Shown: piece after piece, positions 18,210-27,256 of the stretch | How the letters are laid out: every line of letters begins with the position of its first letter | Position numbering within the stretch: position 1 is the stretch's first letter | Assembly (NCBI RefSeq): GCF_034675845.1 | Contig: NZ_JAUCCU010000002.1 | Span: 682,001 to 746,000 of the forward strand | Origin: Castellaniella sp. | GTDB taxonomy: Bacteria > Pseudomonadota > Gammaproteobacteria > Burkholderiales > Burkholderiaceae_B | Length of the DNA: 64,000 nt | Reading direction: 5' to 3' | Notes under the pieces: model-generated | What the model was told of the DNA's origin: nothing | Seen by the model: only the letters and a program-made list of their open reading frames with translations | The model's database searches: none | Position numbers and translations under genes: made by a program

Positions 18210-18397
18210 CTCCCCAATTTGATGAGGACACGCGCAAGGCGTTGGAAAGCCTGCGCAATTCTGTCGCCAAAGCATTGGATCGCAAGCGCCGGTTGGGTCA
18301 GTACGCCGTGGTGTGGAAGGATGGGAAATCGGTCTATATCGGGCCGAATCCACCTGAACCGAAGAAACCTACGCGCAGCGACCCAGCACGGCGTTGA
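18206..18397 (+). CDS. Small conserved-type protein paired with the zeta-like kinase
   Basis: A 63-residue hydrophilic protein. The N-terminal half is predicted helical and charged (FDEDTRKALESLRNSVAKALDRKRRLG), followed by a short strand-rich part (QYAVVWKDGKSVYIG) and a Pro/Lys-rich tail. Its ATG overlaps the kinase stop (ATGA), so the two are translated together. It is a candidate antitoxin or regulator of the kinase by position and size only. I do not recognise a named family. Confidence 0.65.
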   Translation: MTPQFDEDTRKALESLRNSVAKALDRKRRLGQYAVVWKDGKSVYIGPNPPEPKKPTRSDPARR

Positions 18398-18443
18398 ACG
18401 GAGGTCATGGCAATGTCTGGCATCGCCATCGCGCAATCCGGCC

Positions 18444-21400
18444 TTATGCCCGCTCGATCCGCGCCGGCAGGCCCTGACGCACGGCCGCCCCTGATACCCA
18501 GTCGATCCACACGTTACGCTGGTCGCCGCGTGTTGGGTCGGCAAAGCCCAGCTCGTTCAGATTGATGCCGTTGGCATGCTGCGGATTGTGCGCTTGCGCT
18601 GTCCCGTCCACCATGTGCGTGCGTGCGCCCAGCTCTGTGTGGCCGTAGCCATATTCGATGGCGACGGCGCCGGGCATGATGCCGTCGCGGACCAGGGCGG
18701 TGGCCAGCATGCTGCCGCCGGGCGTGCTGATGCGGATGGTATCGCCGTTTTTCAGGCCCAGGCGCTCGGCGTCGGCGCGGTTGACCGAGGCTGGGTTGTG
18801 CGGATGCACTTGGCGCAGTCGCGCCACGCCGATTGACATCGAGCTCATCAGATTCGATTTATACGAGGTCATCAAGAGCGGCCACTGCGCCTCGGGATAG
18901 TGCTGACGCATGCTGCTGCCATCGGCCATGCGCGTGGGAAACCAGGTGGGACAGCCACTCAAGCGTTCGCCGGTCATCGAATGGCGCATCTTGGCCAGGT
19001 CTTCGCTCCAGACCTGCTGCGCGGGGGCATGGGTCTTGCGGATATGCGATCCTTTCCAGGCAGCCTCGATCTTGTCAAAGCGCCCGCCGCGGGTCATCAG
19101 CATTGCCACCTGACGCCATTCATCGTCTTTTAACTGAGTTTGCAACTGTTCTTGGTAGCGATTGACGCCCGTGATCAGCATGTCGTCATCGCTGGCCGGC
19201 GGGACAAGTTTGCCGCCTGAAAAAGCCATATTGGCCAGCCCGCGCAGAAAGAAATCTTCGGCTGTTTTCAGCGCACAGGGGTTGCCTTGTGCGTCTTGCA
19301 TCCCATGATCACCAAAGCCGGGCAGTTGCAGGCGCTCCGCGCAGGCGAATAGAAAACTCTCGACATTGACGGGTGCGCCGCTGGCGGTCAACGCCACGGC
19401 TGGTGTCACCACGGGCCAGCGCACCGTGGACGACTTGGCAATCACATCGGCCCAAGGCGCCGAGATGCCCCAGCTTTCGTACGTGACCGTATCCGGCACG
19501 ATGTAGTCGGCCAACGCACTGGTCTCGTTGATGAAAGGGTCGATGGAGACGATCAGCGGCAGTTTTTTCGGATCTTTGACGGCGTCCAGCAGCGCGTTCT
19601 TGAAGCCCGCGATGGCATACACCGGATTGCTCATGTGGTTCAGCCACACTTTGGCCTTGTAGGGGTAGCCCGCCAGCGCGCCAGCCAGCATTTCGCTGCT
19701 CAAGCCGCCCACCGCCGGGTACCAGGGCGCCTTGGCGGGGTAGGGCGATTGGCCAGCCTCTTTTTTGCGCTTGAATTCGCTGCTTTTTTCGTAGGGGAAA
19801 CGGTTGCGCGACAGTGCCACGCCGCGTGGCTTGGCCTTGCCCTTGAAGTCGGCGAAGTTATAGCGTGGGCCAGGGCCAAAGGGGCCAAATGGACCGGCAT
19901 CCAGCACCAGTCCGCCTTGTACATTCAGGTTGCCGACCAGGGTATTGAGCATGGCGATGGCATAGGCAGTGTAGAAGCCGGCACCGCTCATGGTGCCACC
20001 ATGCGCGTCGGCGACGGCGCGCTTGCCGTGGCTGGTGAATTCGCGGGCCAGATCTTCGATCTCGGGGCGTGGCACCCCGCATAAAGCAGCGTATTCGTCG
20101 AGCGTCTTGGCTCGGGCTTGCTCGCGCAGCTTGAACAGTGCCGAACACACGGCCAGGGGCTGTGAGGATTGCGCGGACATCGGCACATCCACCATGCGTT
20201 CCACGAACAAGGCGGCGGCCTCGGGTATGGTGTGTGGCGCCAACGTGCCATCGGCGCGCTGCACCACGAACACATCGGCTGGTGCCGTCGGCTCCTTGCC
20301 TGGCTCAGTGGGGGCAGCGGTAGGCAGCGACCAACCCAGGTCGGTGCCACGTAGATAGCTGCCAAAACGGGGGTGCTGGGGGTCGTTAATCAGCAGGTGG
20401 GTGGCGTTGCTCCACGATGCCTCGCCAGCCGCTTCCATGGCAGCGACACCAGGCTGTGCCAGAAACTGCGCGTCGTAACGCTCATTATCCAGAATCCAGC
20501 GGATCAAGCCCATCGCCAACGCCAGATCGCTGGCGGGTTTAACGCCAATCCAACGATTGCCGCTACCCGCTGCCAAACTCGATGAGGTGGGCAGGATGGG
20601 CGAAACGACCACGTAGCGAAAGGTATTTTCTTTGCGGGCACGCGCTTCGGCGAGTTCGCGGCCTTGCCGCTGGAAAGGATTGCCCGATTGCGCAGGCGCT
20701 GCGCCGATAAACAAGCCAAAGCTCGCATTTTTCCAATCGGGCTTGCCATGCGGCATGCCGGGCAGATCGCCCAGCGCGGCAGCCGCGCCAACGCGGAAGC
20801 TCTGGCCGCAGTAAGCGCCATGATTGCTGACGTTCACGGTGCCGAATGATTGGCTGGCAAAACGACGCAGCAGTTGTGCGCGGCCTTCATTCGAAGCGTC
20901 AGTCACCAATAGCTGATTGCTTTTTGGACCATATTCGGGGTTGTCAGAATCAATGGGGGTTTGGGTGTCATAGACGGCGCGCAGCCCTTCGACTTCACCT
21001 TCTCCAAACAGGTTGCCCCCTTCGCAAACCTCTTGCACCAGTTGCTCGAACGAAATCGTCTGCCAGCGGCCCTCGCCGCGTTTGCCGACGCGTTTGAGCG
21101 GTTGCAGCACACGGTGCGGGCTGGTCTGGTGTTCCAGCATGGCCGAGCCTCGTGCGCAGGCGGTAGCGCGGCCTTCTAGGCCGTTGTCGCCACCAAGCTG
21201 GGCGTAGACTTCGCGCACGGGGGTTTCCATGGGGGCCGGGTGCGTGGTGGCGAGCGGGTGATAAGGGTTGCCAGCGACGCGCAGGATGCGGTTGGTTTTG
21301 GTGTCGATGCGCACGCGCACACCGCATTGCGTCCAGCAGCCCAGACAGCTGGAGGGGCTGACGATTTGCCCCGGCTGGGTGCTGAGCATGCCTGTCACGG

Positions 21401-21617
21401 GGTCAATCCGGAACTCAGGCGCGAGTGAATTGCCGCGTGTGGCGTGTGCAGGCGTGACGCCCGCACTGCCGGTCACCAGGCCTTTGCCCGCCTTGTAGAC
21501 TGTTTCGCCGTAACCCGCCGCAAATGCGGCCAAGCCGCCCGCTGCCACGCCGCCGCGCAGCAATAGCTTACGGCGTGCCCCGTCCTGGGGCTTATCTTGT
21601 TTGTCGTTCTTGCTCAT
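18444..21617 (-). CDS. ttrA: Tetrathionate reductase molybdopterin subunit TtrA
   Basis: TtrA is the periplasmic bis-MGD catalytic subunit that reduces tetrathionate to thiosulfate in anaerobic respiration. The protein of about 1057 residues opens with a Tat signal (GARRKLLLRGGVAAGGLAAFA). A [4Fe-4S] region follows with CLGCWTQCGVRVRID, then molybdopterin-oxidoreductase and C-terminal dinucleotide-binding domains. Long stretches, for example VGKRGEGRWQTISFEQL, GQSPYPAKAPWYP and WLDWVSGAAVRQGLPA(K/R)IER, match the pattern of enteric TtrA. The start at 21617 (MSKND) overlaps the ttrC stop; the longer frame to 21707 would run inside ttrC. Confidence 0.95.
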   Translation of the reverse strand: MSKNDKQDKPQDGARRKLLLRGGVAAGGLAAFAAGYGETVYKAGKGLVTGSAGVTPAHATRGNSLAPEFRIDPVTGMLSTQPGQIVSPSSCLGCWTQCGVRVRIDTKTNRILRVAGNPYHPLATTHPAPMETPVREVYAQLGGDNGLEGRATACARGSAMLEHQTSPHRVLQPLKRVGKRGEGRWQTISFEQLVQEVCEGGNLFGEGEVEGLRAVYDTQTPIDSDNPEYGPKSNQLLVTDASNEGRAQLLRRFASQSFGTVNVSNHGAYCGQSFRVGAAAALGDLPGMPHGKPDWKNASFGLFIGAAPAQSGNPFQRQGRELAEARARKENTFRYVVVSPILPTSSSLAAGSGNRWIGVKPASDLALAMGLIRWILDNERYDAQFLAQPGVAAMEAAGEASWSNATHLLINDPQHPRFGSYLRGTDLGWSLPTAAPTEPGKEPTAPADVFVVQRADGTLAPHTIPEAAALFVERMVDVPMSAQSSQPLAVCSALFKLREQARAKTLDEYAALCGVPRPEIEDLAREFTSHGKRAVADAHGGTMSGAGFYTAYAIAMLNTLVGNLNVQGGLVLDAGPFGPFGPGPRYNFADFKGKAKPRGVALSRNRFPYEKSSEFKRKKEAGQSPYPAKAPWYPAVGGLSSEMLAGALAGYPYKAKVWLNHMSNPVYAIAGFKNALLDAVKDPKKLPLIVSIDPFINETSALADYIVPDTVTYESWGISAPWADVIAKSSTVRWPVVTPAVALTASGAPVNVESFLFACAERLQLPGFGDHGMQDAQGNPCALKTAEDFFLRGLANMAFSGGKLVPPASDDDMLITGVNRYQEQLQTQLKDDEWRQVAMLMTRGGRFDKIEAAWKGSHIRKTHAPAQQVWSEDLAKMRHSMTGERLSGCPTWFPTRMADGSSMRQHYPEAQWPLLMTSYKSNLMSSMSIGVARLRQVHPHNPASVNRADAERLGLKNGDTIRISTPGGSMLATALVRDGIMPGAVAIEYGYGHTELGARTHMVDGTAQAHNPQHANGINLNELGFADPTRGDQRNVWIDWVSGAAVRQGLPARIERA

Positions 21618-22666
21618 GGAGAAATCCTTGGGGTTTTTGCTGGAATGGCATGACGGGCTGGGAAGTACTCTAGCGCCAGCGTGAGGCTGGCCAGCAGCGC
21701 CACGCACAGGCCAAATACGCCTAAGATGCCCAGCAGGCCGTCTCCGCCTAACGGCATGTTGTAGACATACAGGCCGGCGCCAAATTTAGGCACGCCCTGC
21801 ACCCCCATGAACAGTGCCCAGCGAAACCCCCAGGCTGCTGCCAGCATCGCCAGGCCTATGCCTAGCGAAAAACCAGGCCGCATCAACGTGCTTGCTGGGC
21901 GCTTCAGCAGCATCAGCACCACCAGGCCTGCCAGCACCGAGCCCAGCAGGCTGAGGCGCCAGACCGGAAATTCAGTGAACAGACGTTTGGCAGCCACGAA
22001 TGAGGGGGTGTCGGTCATCAGGCCGACGCCTGCCCACAACACCACCGCTGCCACCAAGAGCCAGGCCACGGCCAGACACAGCCTGCGTAACAACTGGGCG
22101 GGCAGGGCTGCCATGCCACCCGGCATCAGGCGTCCCACCACCAGCATGGCGCCCAGTGCGGCCAGCCAGCCAGTCAGCGCCAGATTGAATGGCAAAAGCA
22201 GGGTGTTCCATAATGGACGAGCCCGCACCACCATGATTTCCGCGCCGGTATAGACCATGACGCTGATGGCAGACAAGGCCATCAGCACCGCCAGCACGCG
22301 CAGCAGGGGTTTCCAGCCTAGCCACCAAACAATACAAAAGGCGAAGGCCAGCACGACCAAAGCCGGCAGCAGGTAGGCGCCGACCGACATCCACGACCAA
22401 GGCGTGAAGTGTGCATAGAAATGCCAGAAGCGCGCTGGCTGGTGCAGGTCGGCCAGCAGGGAAACAGGCGCAGCAGCGGCGCTGGCAGCCAGTACGACGA
22501 CGGCGGTGGGCAACAAGCGGGCGCCCGCAGAACCCAGGCCGCCAAAGGCGCAAGCCGCTGCCGTCAGCGCCGCGCCGGTGCAGATGCCCACGAGAAAGAA
22601 ATACTGGACTGCCCAGGGTAGCCAGGCCACCTCGTAGGCGAGAGTGAGCAGCTCGATGATATTCAT
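21614..22666 (-). CDS. ttrC: Tetrathionate reductase membrane subunit TtrC (NrfD family)
   Basis: TtrC is the integral membrane quinol-oxidising subunit. The 350-residue protein has about nine hydrophobic segments and the NrfD/PsrC pattern, beginning MNIIELLTLAYEVAWLPWAVQYFF. It sits between ttrB and ttrA as in the enteric ttrBCA order, 26 bases after ttrB, and overlaps ttrA by four bases. Together the three gene products form a membrane-anchored reductase facing the periplasm. Confidence 0.92.
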   Translation of the reverse strand: MNIIELLTLAYEVAWLPWAVQYFFLVGICTGAALTAAACAFGGLGSAGARLLPTAVVVLAASAAAAPVSLLADLHQPARFWHFYAHFTPWSWMSVGAYLLPALVVLAFAFCIVWWLGWKPLLRVLAVLMALSAISVMVYTGAEIMVVRARPLWNTLLLPFNLALTGWLAALGAMLVVGRLMPGGMAALPAQLLRRLCLAVAWLLVAAVVLWAGVGLMTDTPSFVAAKRLFTEFPVWRLSLLGSVLAGLVVLMLLKRPASTLMRPGFSLGIGLAMLAAAWGFRWALFMGVQGVPKFGAGLYVYNMPLGGDGLLGILGVFGLCVALLASLTLALEYFPARHAIPAKTPRISP

Positions 22667-22692
22667 GGTGTATTCCTTGAAAGCTGCTTTGC

Positions 22693-23478
22693 TCAGAGGC
22701 CACCGACCGGGCGCACGCTGGCCTGGCCGTCAATGCCATCGACAAATTCGTCGGGCAAGCCGATGTAGAACACATGCGGCGCAGTGGCCATGCCAGGCTT
22801 GAGTACTTTGATGTCTGCGCTATGCTCCTTGAGCATTTGCGACGCACTGCTGTCCGGGTCATTGATATCGCCGATCACGCGGGCACCGCCTACGCAGCTC
22901 TCTACACAGGCTGGCAGCAGTCCGACATCAAGACGGTGCTCACAGAAGGTGCACTTGTCAGCGGTCTGGGTCTCGTGGTTGATGAAGCGCGCATCGTATG
23001 GGCAAGCCTGCACACAATAGCCGCAGCCCACGCAACGATCGCTGTCGACCAGCACAATACCGTCCTCACGCTGAAACGTTGCCTGCACCGGGCATACGGG
23101 CACGCAGGGCGGCTCGTCGCAGTGATTGCACAGACGCGGCAGGCTGAGCATGGCAGGAAGCTCGGTGGGGCCGCGATCAACCTCATACTGCAGCACGGTG
23201 GTGCGGAACTGCCCGATGGGGGGCAAATTCTCCATGGAACAGCTCACAGTACAGGCTTGGCAGCCTATGCATTTACGCAGATCCACCACCATGGCGTAGC
23301 GCTTGCCCGCAATGCCTGGGCGGCGAGGTGGCTGTGCCCCCATGCCTAAATGCGGGACTGGAGCCGCTGTGGCAGCCGCCACGGGCAGGGTCGTGGCGGC
23401 GATGGTCAAGCCGATAAGATCCTGCAAAAACCCCCGTTTGCTGGGGGTGGTTAGGTCACCCTTCGGGGTGGTGTGCAT
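22693..23478 (-). CDS. ttrB: Tetrathionate reductase iron-sulfur subunit TtrB
   Basis: TtrB is the four-cluster ferredoxin-type electron carrier between TtrC and TtrA. Cysteine motifs are visible as CIGCQACTVSC, CNHCDEPPCVPVCP, CVGCGYCVQACPYDAR and CTFCEHRL...C. An N-terminal Tat-like segment (SKRGFLQDLIGLTIAATTLP) precedes them. The start at 23478 has a good ribosome binding site (AAGGAG, seven bases upstream); the frame is open to 23625 but that part is not TtrB-like. It is the first gene of ttrBCA. The two-component regulators ttrSR are not in the window. Confidence 0.95.
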   Translation of the reverse strand: MHTTPKGDLTTPSKRGFLQDLIGLTIAATTLPVAAATAAPVPHLGMGAQPPRRPGIAGKRYAMVVDLRKCIGCQACTVSCSMENLPPIGQFRTTVLQYEVDRGPTELPAMLSLPRLCNHCDEPPCVPVCPVQATFQREDGIVLVDSDRCVGCGYCVQACPYDARFINHETQTADKCTFCEHRLDVGLLPACVESCVGGARVIGDINDPDSSASQMLKEHSADIKVLKPGMATAPHVFYIGLPDEFVDGIDGQASVRPVGGL

Positions 23479-23594
23479 AGCGGCGCTCCTTGGCTCGTAT
23501 TGATGATTTGCGACAATGTCTCTGGTCTGCTGTGGATCAAAGACCCTATAAGCAAAGGTGTTATTGGATCTTAACGACCTAGGGAATACCCGTA

Positions 23595-23608
23595 TTGATT
23601 CAAATAAA
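23595..23608. promoter_or_regulatory. FNR/ANR-like site between ttrB and the OsmC-YcaO gene
   Basis: TTGATTCAAATAAA matches the FNR consensus TTGAT-N4-ATCAA with one mismatch in the second half-site. It is centred about 123 bases from the ttrB start and 101 bases from the divergent gene at 23703. Oxygen control of tetrathionate respiration by FNR is established in Salmonella. Its role here is an inference. Confidence 0.45.
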
Positions 23609-23702
23609 GGGACGTCATGCTGCATGAGGGCGACGCACTGCTGGGATCGCGCAATAATTAAGGTACGATTACTGGTTATGCTGTTATTTAAAGAATTCGG
23701 CC

Positions 23703-25904
23703 ATGGAAATTAAAGTTAACTTTCTCGACAAGCTTCGCCTCGAAGCCAAGTTCGATGACTTCACGATCGTGGCCGACCAGCCCATCCGTTATAAGGGTGA
23801 TGGTTCCGCGCCTGGTCCTTTTGATTATTTTCTGGCCTCGTCAGCTTTGTGTGCGGCTTACTTTGTGAAGCTGTATTGCACGACGCGCAATATTCCGACC
23901 GAAAACATCCGTCTGTCGCAAAATAATATTGTTGATCCAGAAAACAGATATCAGCAGACATTCAAGATCCAGGTCGAACTGCCATCCGATATATTGGAAG
24001 CAGATCGTCGAGGGATTTTGCGTTCCATCGAGCGTTGTACGGTCAAGAAGGTCGTGCAAACCGGGCCTCAGTTTGTCATTGAGGAAGTAGAGAGCCTGGA
24101 TGCCGATGCCCAATCCTTGCTGACCCTGAATCCGGATGCTGGCGCCAGAACCTGTATTACAGGCAAGGATCTGCCACTGGAACAAACCATTGCCAATATG
24201 TCGGGGCTTTTAGCGGACTTGGGCATCAAGATTGAAATTGCTTCGTGGCGCAACATCGTTCCCAATGTGTGGTCGCTGCACATCCGTGATGCACATTCGC
24301 CCATGTGCTTTACCAACGGCAAAGGCGCGACCAAAGAAAGCGCATTGGCGTCGGCGCTGGGTGAATACATTGAAAGATTGAGCTGCAATCAGTTCTATAC
24401 CGATGCATTTTTTGGGGAAGACATCGCCAATGCGGCGTTTGTCCATTACCCCAATGAGCGCTGGTTCCAGCCTGGCCCTGAAGATGAATTACCGGCTGAA
24501 ATTCTGGATGCGTACTGCCTGAGAATCTACAATCCGGATGACGAACTGTATAGCTCGCATTTGGTGGATACCAATTCTGGCAATATAGAACGCGGCATCT
24601 GCACGCTGCCATACGTGCGGCAGTCAGATGGCGAGATCGTATATTTCCCGGTCAACTTGATTGAAAACCTTTATGCCACCAATGGCATGAGTGCCGGCAA
24701 CACGCTGGCCGAGGCGCAGGTGCAATGCCTGTCGGAAATTCTGGAACGGGCGGTAAAGCGCGAAATTCTGGAAGGTGAAATTGCCTTGCCGGATGTGCCG
24801 CACGCAGTGTTGGAAAAATATCCCGATATTTTGGCCGGTATTCAGGGCTTGGAAGAACAAGGCTTTCCGGTGCTGGTCAAGGATGCATCATTGGGTGGCG
24901 TGTATCCATTGATGTGCGTGACATTGATGAATCCGCGCACAGGCGGCGTATTTGCTTCGTTTGGCGCCCACCCAAACTTCAAGATAGCACTGGAACGCAG
25001 CCTGACGGAACTGCTGCAGGGGCGCAGTTTTGAAGGCATGAACGACCTGCCTCAGCCTACTTTTTCCAGCGACACCGTGACTGACGCCAATAATTTTGTT
25101 GAGCATTTTATTGATTCCAGCGGCATTGTGTCGTGGCGGTTTTTCAGTGCCAAAGCAAATTACGAATTCGTTGAGTGGGATTTTTCCAGGCAAGGCGAAA
25201 ACGCCAATGCCGAGGAAGCCGCCATGTTGCTCGGTATTCTCGACGGCATGGGCAAAGAAGTCTACATGGCGGTATATGAACAATTGGGTGCCATCGCTTG
25301 CCGGATTTTAGTGCCCGGCTATTCAGAAGTTTATCCAGTGGATGATCTGGTCTGGGATAACACCAATAAGGCGCAGTTGTTCCGCGCCGATATCCTGGAC
25401 TTGCATCGCCTGGACGATGCCAGCCTGACTACACTGCTGGATCGGCTGGAGAGCAATGATCTGGATGATTATTCCGATATCGCCACCTTGATCGGCATTG
25501 ATTTTGATGAAAATACGGATTGGGGGCAGCTAACAGTTCTTGAATTGAAGTTGTTGATCAATCTTGCCCTGCAAAAATTCGAAGCCGCGCAAGAACTGGT
25601 CGGCGCCTTCCTGCAGTACAACGACAATACCGTTGAACGCGGGCTGTTTTACCAGGCCTTGAATGTGGTGCTGGAAGCCATGCTTGATGATGATCTGGAA
25701 CTGGACGACTACGTGGTCAACTTCCGTCGGATGTTTGGGGATGCCCGAATGGATGCCGTCCTGGGGTCAGTCGACGGCAGCGTGCGCTTCTTTGGGCTGA
25801 CGCCAACCAGCATGAAACTGGAAGGCCTGGACAGGCACCACCGGTTGCTGGATAGCTACAGGAAACTGCACAAGGCGCGGGCTGCATGGGGAAGTAAAGC
25901 CTAG
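23703..25904 (+). CDS. OsmC-YcaO fusion protein
   Basis: A 733-residue cytoplasmic protein. Residues 1-140 form an OsmC-like domain (GDGSAPGPFDYFLASSALCAAYFVK). Residues about 155-733 align with E. coli YcaO: VPNVWSLHIRDAHSPMCFTNGKGATKESALASALGEYIERLS (ATP-binding region), GMSAGNTLAEAQVQCLSEILER and FASFGAHPNFKIALERSLTELLQGR, plus the C-terminal TPR-like region. YcaO proteins use ATP to activate amide backbones; E. coli YcaO assists RimO in methylthiolation of ribosomal protein S12. The OsmC cysteine suggests a thiol or sulfur-related role. It is divergent from ttrBCA and its 3' end overlaps the convergent kinase gene by four bases. Confidence 0.9.
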   Translation: MEIKVNFLDKLRLEAKFDDFTIVADQPIRYKGDGSAPGPFDYFLASSALCAAYFVKLYCTTRNIPTENIRLSQNNIVDPENRYQQTFKIQVELPSDILEADRRGILRSIERCTVKKVVQTGPQFVIEEVESLDADAQSLLTLNPDAGARTCITGKDLPLEQTIANMSGLLADLGIKIEIASWRNIVPNVWSLHIRDAHSPMCFTNGKGATKESALASALGEYIERLSCNQFYTDAFFGEDIANAAFVHYPNERWFQPGPEDELPAEILDAYCLRIYNPDDELYSSHLVDTNSGNIERGICTLPYVRQSDGEIVYFPVNLIENLYATNGMSAGNTLAEAQVQCLSEILERAVKREILEGEIALPDVPHAVLEKYPDILAGIQGLEEQGFPVLVKDASLGGVYPLMCVTLMNPRTGGVFASFGAHPNFKIALERSLTELLQGRSFEGMNDLPQPTFSSDTVTDANNFVEHFIDSSGIVSWRFFSAKANYEFVEWDFSRQGENANAEEAAMLLGILDGMGKEVYMAVYEQLGAIACRILVPGYSEVYPVDDLVWDNTNKAQLFRADILDLHRLDDASLTTLLDRLESNDLDDYSDIATLIGIDFDENTDWGQLTVLELKLLINLALQKFEAAQELVGAFLQYNDNTVERGLFYQALNVVLEAMLDDDLELDDYVVNFRRMFGDARMDAVLGSVDGSVRFFGLTPTSMKLEGLDRHHRLLDSYRKLHKARAAWGSKA

Positions 25905-27256
25905 TCCAAAGCAGGCAACTTGATCGTAACCGTCAAGCCGGTTTTGGTCTGCGGATTGCTAAAGCCCAGCAGGATGCTGGCGCCCAGCCGTCCTGCGATG
26001 GCCTGGACAATGGCCAACCCCAGGCCGGAACCCTGCTGATCGCTGCCCAGAATGCGATAGAACGGATCGAAAATACGTGCTTGTTCTGCGCTGGGAATGC
26101 CCGGCCCTGTGTCTGCAATCCGGATCAAGGTCGCTTGCGGGCTGATCTCGATGGACAGATCCACCCGGCCATCCCTTGGTGTATAGCGGATGGCATTGTC
26201 CACCAGATTTTTGACCATGATGAAAAGATCCAGTTCGCTGATCAACACGGAAGCGTCGGGGCCGTCCAGCACCCCGATGTCTATCTGCTTGGCCTTGGCC
26301 AGCGGCATCAGGTTTTCCAGGACGGCGCGGTAGATGTGCCGGATGGAAACTGCACCAGGTGGCAGCTCCGGGGGGGCTTGGGCCTTGGACAGGCTAAGCA
26401 GCTGATTCAATAAGTCGCGTCCGCGGGTGATTCCATTTTCCAGAATATGCAGCTGTTCCTGGGCAGTGTCCGACATCGGCATGTGCCTCAGGCGTTCGGC
26501 TTGCAGGGACAGGGCGGTCATGGGGGATCTTAATTCGTGCGCGGCATCGGCCACAAAGCGTCGTTGGATATTGACAGATTCATTGACCCGGGCCAGCAGC
26601 CGGTTCATGGCCAGAATGAAGGGGCGCACTTCTGAGGGAATATTGTTGTCCTGTATGGGGCGCAGGTCATTTTCTGCGCGGGCGTCTATGTGGTGTGCAA
26701 GCGCGGTAATCGGCCTGAATATCTTGCGAATCAGCTGGGCAATGATGATGAGTAGTATCGGGATCAGGATCAAGAATGGCAGCAAGGTATTCAGCGCATT
26801 GAGGTAGGCGCTTTCATTGCGGGCCCTGACTTCCTGTGACACGGCGATCCTGTGCCCGCTGTGGGTCGTCTTGATGAATACGCGATAGGCTTCGCCGCCA
26901 GAATCGACCGTATGAAAGCCATCTGCCAGGGGTGTCGGCAGTGTCGGCATTCTGTGTTTGGCTGTCGAGTGCAGGGGGCCAACTGCACTCGACAGCATCT
27001 GGATGTGTATCCACGAATCTTCGTCCCAGTCTTCCAGTTCGATACCATCGGCGGGCAGCGTCCAATCGGGGTCGCTCTGGTTGATCAGGGCCGCGATCTG
27101 GAACAAAACGTCATCTTGCAGTTCCTGGGCCTGATGGAAGGCCGAGATGAAAGAAAAAATTCCTGCTGCCAATGCGATGGCCATTACCACGGCAGCCAAT
27201 GAAAATGACAGGCGATATTGGACAGAGTCGTTCAATCGCTTTTTGAGACCATCCAC
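25901..27256 (-). CDS. Sensor histidine kinase (QseC/TctE-like)
   Basis: A 451-residue inner-membrane kinase. It has a membrane segment near residues 15-38, a short periplasmic sensor of about 120 residues, a second membrane segment (LLPFLILIPILLIIIAQLI), a HAMP linker, the H box FVADAAHELRSPMTALSLQAERL and the ATPase boxes (NLVDNAIRYTP, DTGPGIP, GSGLGLAIV). It overlaps the response regulator gene by 25 bases and is translated after it. The signal is unknown. Confidence 0.93.
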   Translation of the reverse strand: MDGLKKRLNDSVQYRLSFSLAAVVMAIALAAGIFSFISAFHQAQELQDDVLFQIAALINQSDPDWTLPADGIELEDWDEDSWIHIQMLSSAVGPLHSTAKHRMPTLPTPLADGFHTVDSGGEAYRVFIKTTHSGHRIAVSQEVRARNESAYLNALNTLLPFLILIPILLIIIAQLIRKIFRPITALAHHIDARAENDLRPIQDNNIPSEVRPFILAMNRLLARVNESVNIQRRFVADAAHELRSPMTALSLQAERLRHMPMSDTAQEQLHILENGITRGRDLLNQLLSLSKAQAPPELPPGAVSIRHIYRAVLENLMPLAKAKQIDIGVLDGPDASVLISELDLFIMVKNLVDNAIRYTPRDGRVDLSIEISPQATLIRIADTGPGIPSAEQARIFDPFYRILGSDQQGSGLGLAIVQAIAGRLGASILLGFSNPQTKTGLTVTIKLPALD

